In this document: piece after piece, positions 48,859 through 50,709 of the stretch
Layout of the letters: every line of letters begins with the position of its first letter
Numbering within the stretch: the first letter of the stretch is position 1
NCBI GenBank assembly: GCA_964392455.1
Contig: CAYMPG010000013.1
Location: forward strand, 1 to 50,709
From: SFEL01 sp964392455
GTDB lineage: Bacteria; Bacillota; Clostridia; Christensenellales; CAG-138
Direction: 5' to 3'
DNA: 50,709 nt
Translations under genes and position numbers: made by a program
Notes under the pieces: generated by a model
What the model was told of the DNA's origin: nothing
Database searches by the model: none
What the model saw: the letters and a program-made list of their open reading frames with translations, nothing else

Positions 48859-49668
48859 TTATTTCCCGTGGAGCTCCATTTCCCCGGAAATAGCGGCAAA
48901 TTGCGCCGGGGTCAGCCTTTCTGCCCGAATGTTTTCGGGTATATCCAGTGCGGCAAATATATCCTTCAGCCGCACGTCCGATACTCCTGCCGCCTTCAGG
49001 TTGTTTGCAAGGGTCTTTCTTCTCATGGCAAAGGCGCTTTCCAGCAGCCATTCCAGCATTGGGTGGGGCTGCACGCTCTTTCTTTCCAGCTTCAGCACCA
49101 CCGAATCCACCTCGGGCTGGGGATAATAGGCCTCCCTCGACAGCCTGAGCAGTGTGGCTATTTCATAATTATACCGGGCAAGCACCGTAAGGGGGCCGTA
49201 TACCCTGTCCCCCGGGCCTGCAAAAAACCGCTCCCCTGCCTCCTTCTGCATCATGAGCGTCATGGAGGCTATATCTGCGCCGCAGGTAATGAGCCTTGTG
49301 CAGATGGGGGTGGTGATATAATAGGGCAGGTTTCCCGCTATGGATACCCTTCCTCCCAGAGAATCGGCTATGGCGCATATATCCGCCTTCAGCACGTCCC
49401 CCTCTGTAAGGCGCAGCCTGTCTCCAAAGCGCTCCCTCAGTATACCGGCCATGCGGCTGTCTATCTCTATTGCAGCCACAGGCGCCTGCCGCTCCAGCAG
49501 CTTTTCAGTAAGCGCGCCCATGCCGGGGCCTATCTCTATCACAGGGCCGGGGCATGAGGCAGCTATCTCCTCCGCCGCCCCCTCGTCCGCCAGAAAGTTC
49601 TGCCCCAGGGCTTTGTTTGGCGCAAGGCCATACTGCTCAAGCTGGGCTTTTATGGTGGCAATGCTCAT
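48859..49668 (-). CDS. rsmA: 16S rRNA dimethyladenosine transferase
   Basis: The 269-residue enzyme dimethylates two adjacent adenines near the 3' end of 16S rRNA. Motifs are LGQNFLADEG, the SAM-binding VIEIGPGMGALTEKLL and the catalytic NLPYYITTP, then YPQPEVDSVVLKL. It has a strong promoter. AAGGA lies about twelve bases before ATG. The QueG-like gene follows on the same strand. Confidence 0.96.
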   Translation of the reverse strand: MSIATIKAQLEQYGLAPNKALGQNFLADEGAAEEIAASCPGPVIEIGPGMGALTEKLLERQAPVAAIEIDSRMAGILRERFGDRLRLTEGDVLKADICAIADSLGGRVSIAGNLPYYITTPICTRLITCGADIASMTLMMQKEAGERFFAGPGDRVYGPLTVLARYNYEIATLLRLSREAYYPQPEVDSVVLKLERKSVQPHPMLEWLLESAFAMRRKTLANNLKAAGVSDVRLKDIFAALDIPENIRAERLTPAQFAAISGEMELHGK

Positions 49669-49735
49669 TGGCGTTCTTCATCCTTTCCCGGGGCGGGTAT
49701 ACCCCCTTGCGGCGTTTTTCCCCATAAGTGAATAC

Positions 49736-49764
49736 ATTTTACCAAGGGTGCCATGGCCTGTCAA
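49736..49764 (-). promoter_or_regulatory. sigma-A promoter for rsmA
   Basis: TTGACA (49759-49764) and TAAAAT (49736-49741) are 17 bp apart on the minus strand. Confidence 0.85.
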
Positions 49765-49794
49765 ATAACCCCTGTAAACTTTCCATGTCATCCG

Positions 49795-49823
49795 TTTACA
49801 GCCCATTTTTGCCAATGTATAAT
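49795..49823 (+). promoter_or_regulatory. promoter for the penicillin-binding protein
   Basis: TTTACA (49795-49800) and TATAAT (49818-49823) are 17 bp apart; transcription would start near 49830. Confidence 0.8.
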
Positions 49824-49859
49824 TGTATGTATATTACAGGATGGAGAAGTATATCACAG

Positions 49860-50709
49860 TTGAAGCGTATCATCAGCCTGTTGCTCATTATCATGCTCCT
49901 GCTTTCATGCATTCCCGGCTGCGCCGCCGTAACCAGCGGGCGGCAGGTATGCCTGGATTTTTTGGGCTGCATATCCGAGGGGGATTATGCCGGTGCCTAT
50001 GCCCTGCTGGATGACGGCATAAAGCTTACCCCCACAGATAAGGATGGAGACGGCGTGGAGGATGAGCAAAACCTTGAAGCTAAGGGCCTCATCAGCGAAA
50101 AGCAGTTTATAGCCAAATATTCAAATATATTTGCGGCGCTGGATATACAGTCAGTAGTGTATGAAAATATCGAAATAGACCAGGGCGAGATATTCACCAT
50201 TGCCAACTTTACCGGCACCTATTCCTCCGCCCTTGCAGGGGAAATAGCCGGGGAATACCGCATGATAGCCCTCAAGGTGAATGGCAGATGGTGCATAGAG
50301 TGGGCGCCCGATTTGATTTTCCCCGAAATGGAGTGGGGGGACACCGTGCGTGTGGCCACCATATCCGCCAAAAGGGGGGAGATAATGGCAGACGGCCATA
50401 TACTTGCCACCACCGAGGGCAAGGTATCCGTATACGCCATGCCTGATAGAATTCCCGATACTGAGCTGGAAAACTTCCTTATAAAGACCTCCGCCCTCCT
50501 TGGCATGGCCCGCCAGGATGTGGAAAAGGCAATGACCAAGGCCTACGACGGCGTGGCCATACTCAAGCAGTATTATCTCGATTCCTTCCCCGCCTATCTT
50601 GAGGCTCAGCTCCTTGAGATAAACGGCATTGGCATAGACTATGGCAATTATGGCTCAGTTCGCAGCTACCCTGAAAAGGATATGCTATCCCATACCCTTG
50701 GATATGTGG
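49860..50709 (+). CDS. MecA/PBP2a-type penicillin-binding protein, N-terminal part
   Basis: The frame runs off the right edge after about 283 codons. It starts LKRIISLLLIIMLLLSCIPG followed by CAA, a signal with a lipobox-like IPGC. An NTF2-like MecA_N domain follows (about 25-140; DFLGCISEGDYAGAYALL). Then comes the class B PBP dimerisation motif ISAKRGEIMADG and the end SHTLGYV. These transpeptidases crosslink peptidoglycan and some have low beta-lactam affinity. I use TTG at 49860: an in-frame ATG at 49827 would lie before the expected transcription start. GGAG is thirteen bases upstream. Confidence 0.85.
   Translation, partial: MKRIISLLLIIMLLLSCIPGCAAVTSGRQVCLDFLGCISEGDYAGAYALLDDGIKLTPTDKDGDGVEDEQNLEAKGLISEKQFIAKYSNIFAALDIQSVVYENIEIDQGEIFTIANFTGTYSSALAGEIAGEYRMIALKVNGRWCIEWAPDLIFPEMEWGDTVRVATISAKRGEIMADGHILATTEGKVSVYAMPDRIPDTELENFLIKTSALLGMARQDVEKAMTKAYDGVAILKQYYLDSFPAYLEAQLLEINGIGIDYGNYGSVRSYPEKDMLSHTLGYV

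Noticed and set aside
1..50709. CRISPR arrays, tRNA or rRNA genes, transposases
   Set aside because: I looked on both strands and saw no regular spacer-repeat array, no tRNA cloverleaf with TTCGA-type arms, no rRNA segments and no transposase-like protein.

Overview
This window looks like a piece of a Bacillota chromosome, most likely an uncultured gut Clostridia. Supporting signs are two T-box aminoacyl-tRNA synthetase leaders, a large SRP RNA with an Alu domain, a 56-residue clostridial 2[4Fe-4S] ferredoxin, the c-di-AMP receptor/holB/ricT block, YugP, clostripain, a MecA-type penicillin-binding protein and sigma-A promoters with near-consensus boxes and 16-18 bp spacers. A run of exactly 100 N suggests a draft or metagenome assembly. 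I cannot place it below class.

Layout. 1-12.5 kb is housekeeping: leuS (partial, minus, T-box), a HisK-type PHP phosphatase, an IPKTG-anchored surface protein, yqeC, an unusual PRPP synthase, a second PHP phosphatase, ftsH (better started at a TTG) and T-box-controlled ileS. 12.6-18 kb holds a CPBP protease, a membrane protein, darA-holB-ricT, a ferredoxin, a MATE exporter and a candidate three-way-junction RNA. 18-23 kb has a zinc-ribbon membrane protein, a clostripain-family protease, a GltS-type carrier and a 56-aa membrane protein. 23-27.6 kb is the replication-origin neighbourhood: rpmH-rnpA-yidD-yidC-khpB run left and dnaA runs right around a likely oriC. dnaN does not follow dnaA.

29.3-35.5 kb joins threonine-family biosynthesis (hom-lysC-asd) to threonine breakdown (tdh-kbl). 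Both transcription units carry the same inverted repeat, TGTCC-N9-GGACA, at their control regions (one copy at hom, two at tdh), which suggests one unknown regulator for both directions of threonine flux. 35.7-44 kb is a leftward phage structural operon: scaffold, N4-gp56-type capsid, adaptor, propeller-like protein, baseplate/fibre proteins, NlpC/P60 lysin and holin. It has its own promoter and two terminator hairpins before the first gene. Terminase, portal, tape measure and integrase are all absent from the window.

44-46.6 kb encodes a copper ATPase fused in frame to a CopZ-like domain across an A7 run. Either other frame through that run would stop at or before a good internal ribosome site for free CopZ. 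The SRP RNA gene follows. Then come a 4-TM protein and a QueG-like Fe-S protein, each followed by a copy of a 150-bp element with a compensatory base-pair change. The assembly gap lies inside one copy. The window ends with rsmA (minus) and the start of a MecA-type PBP (plus).
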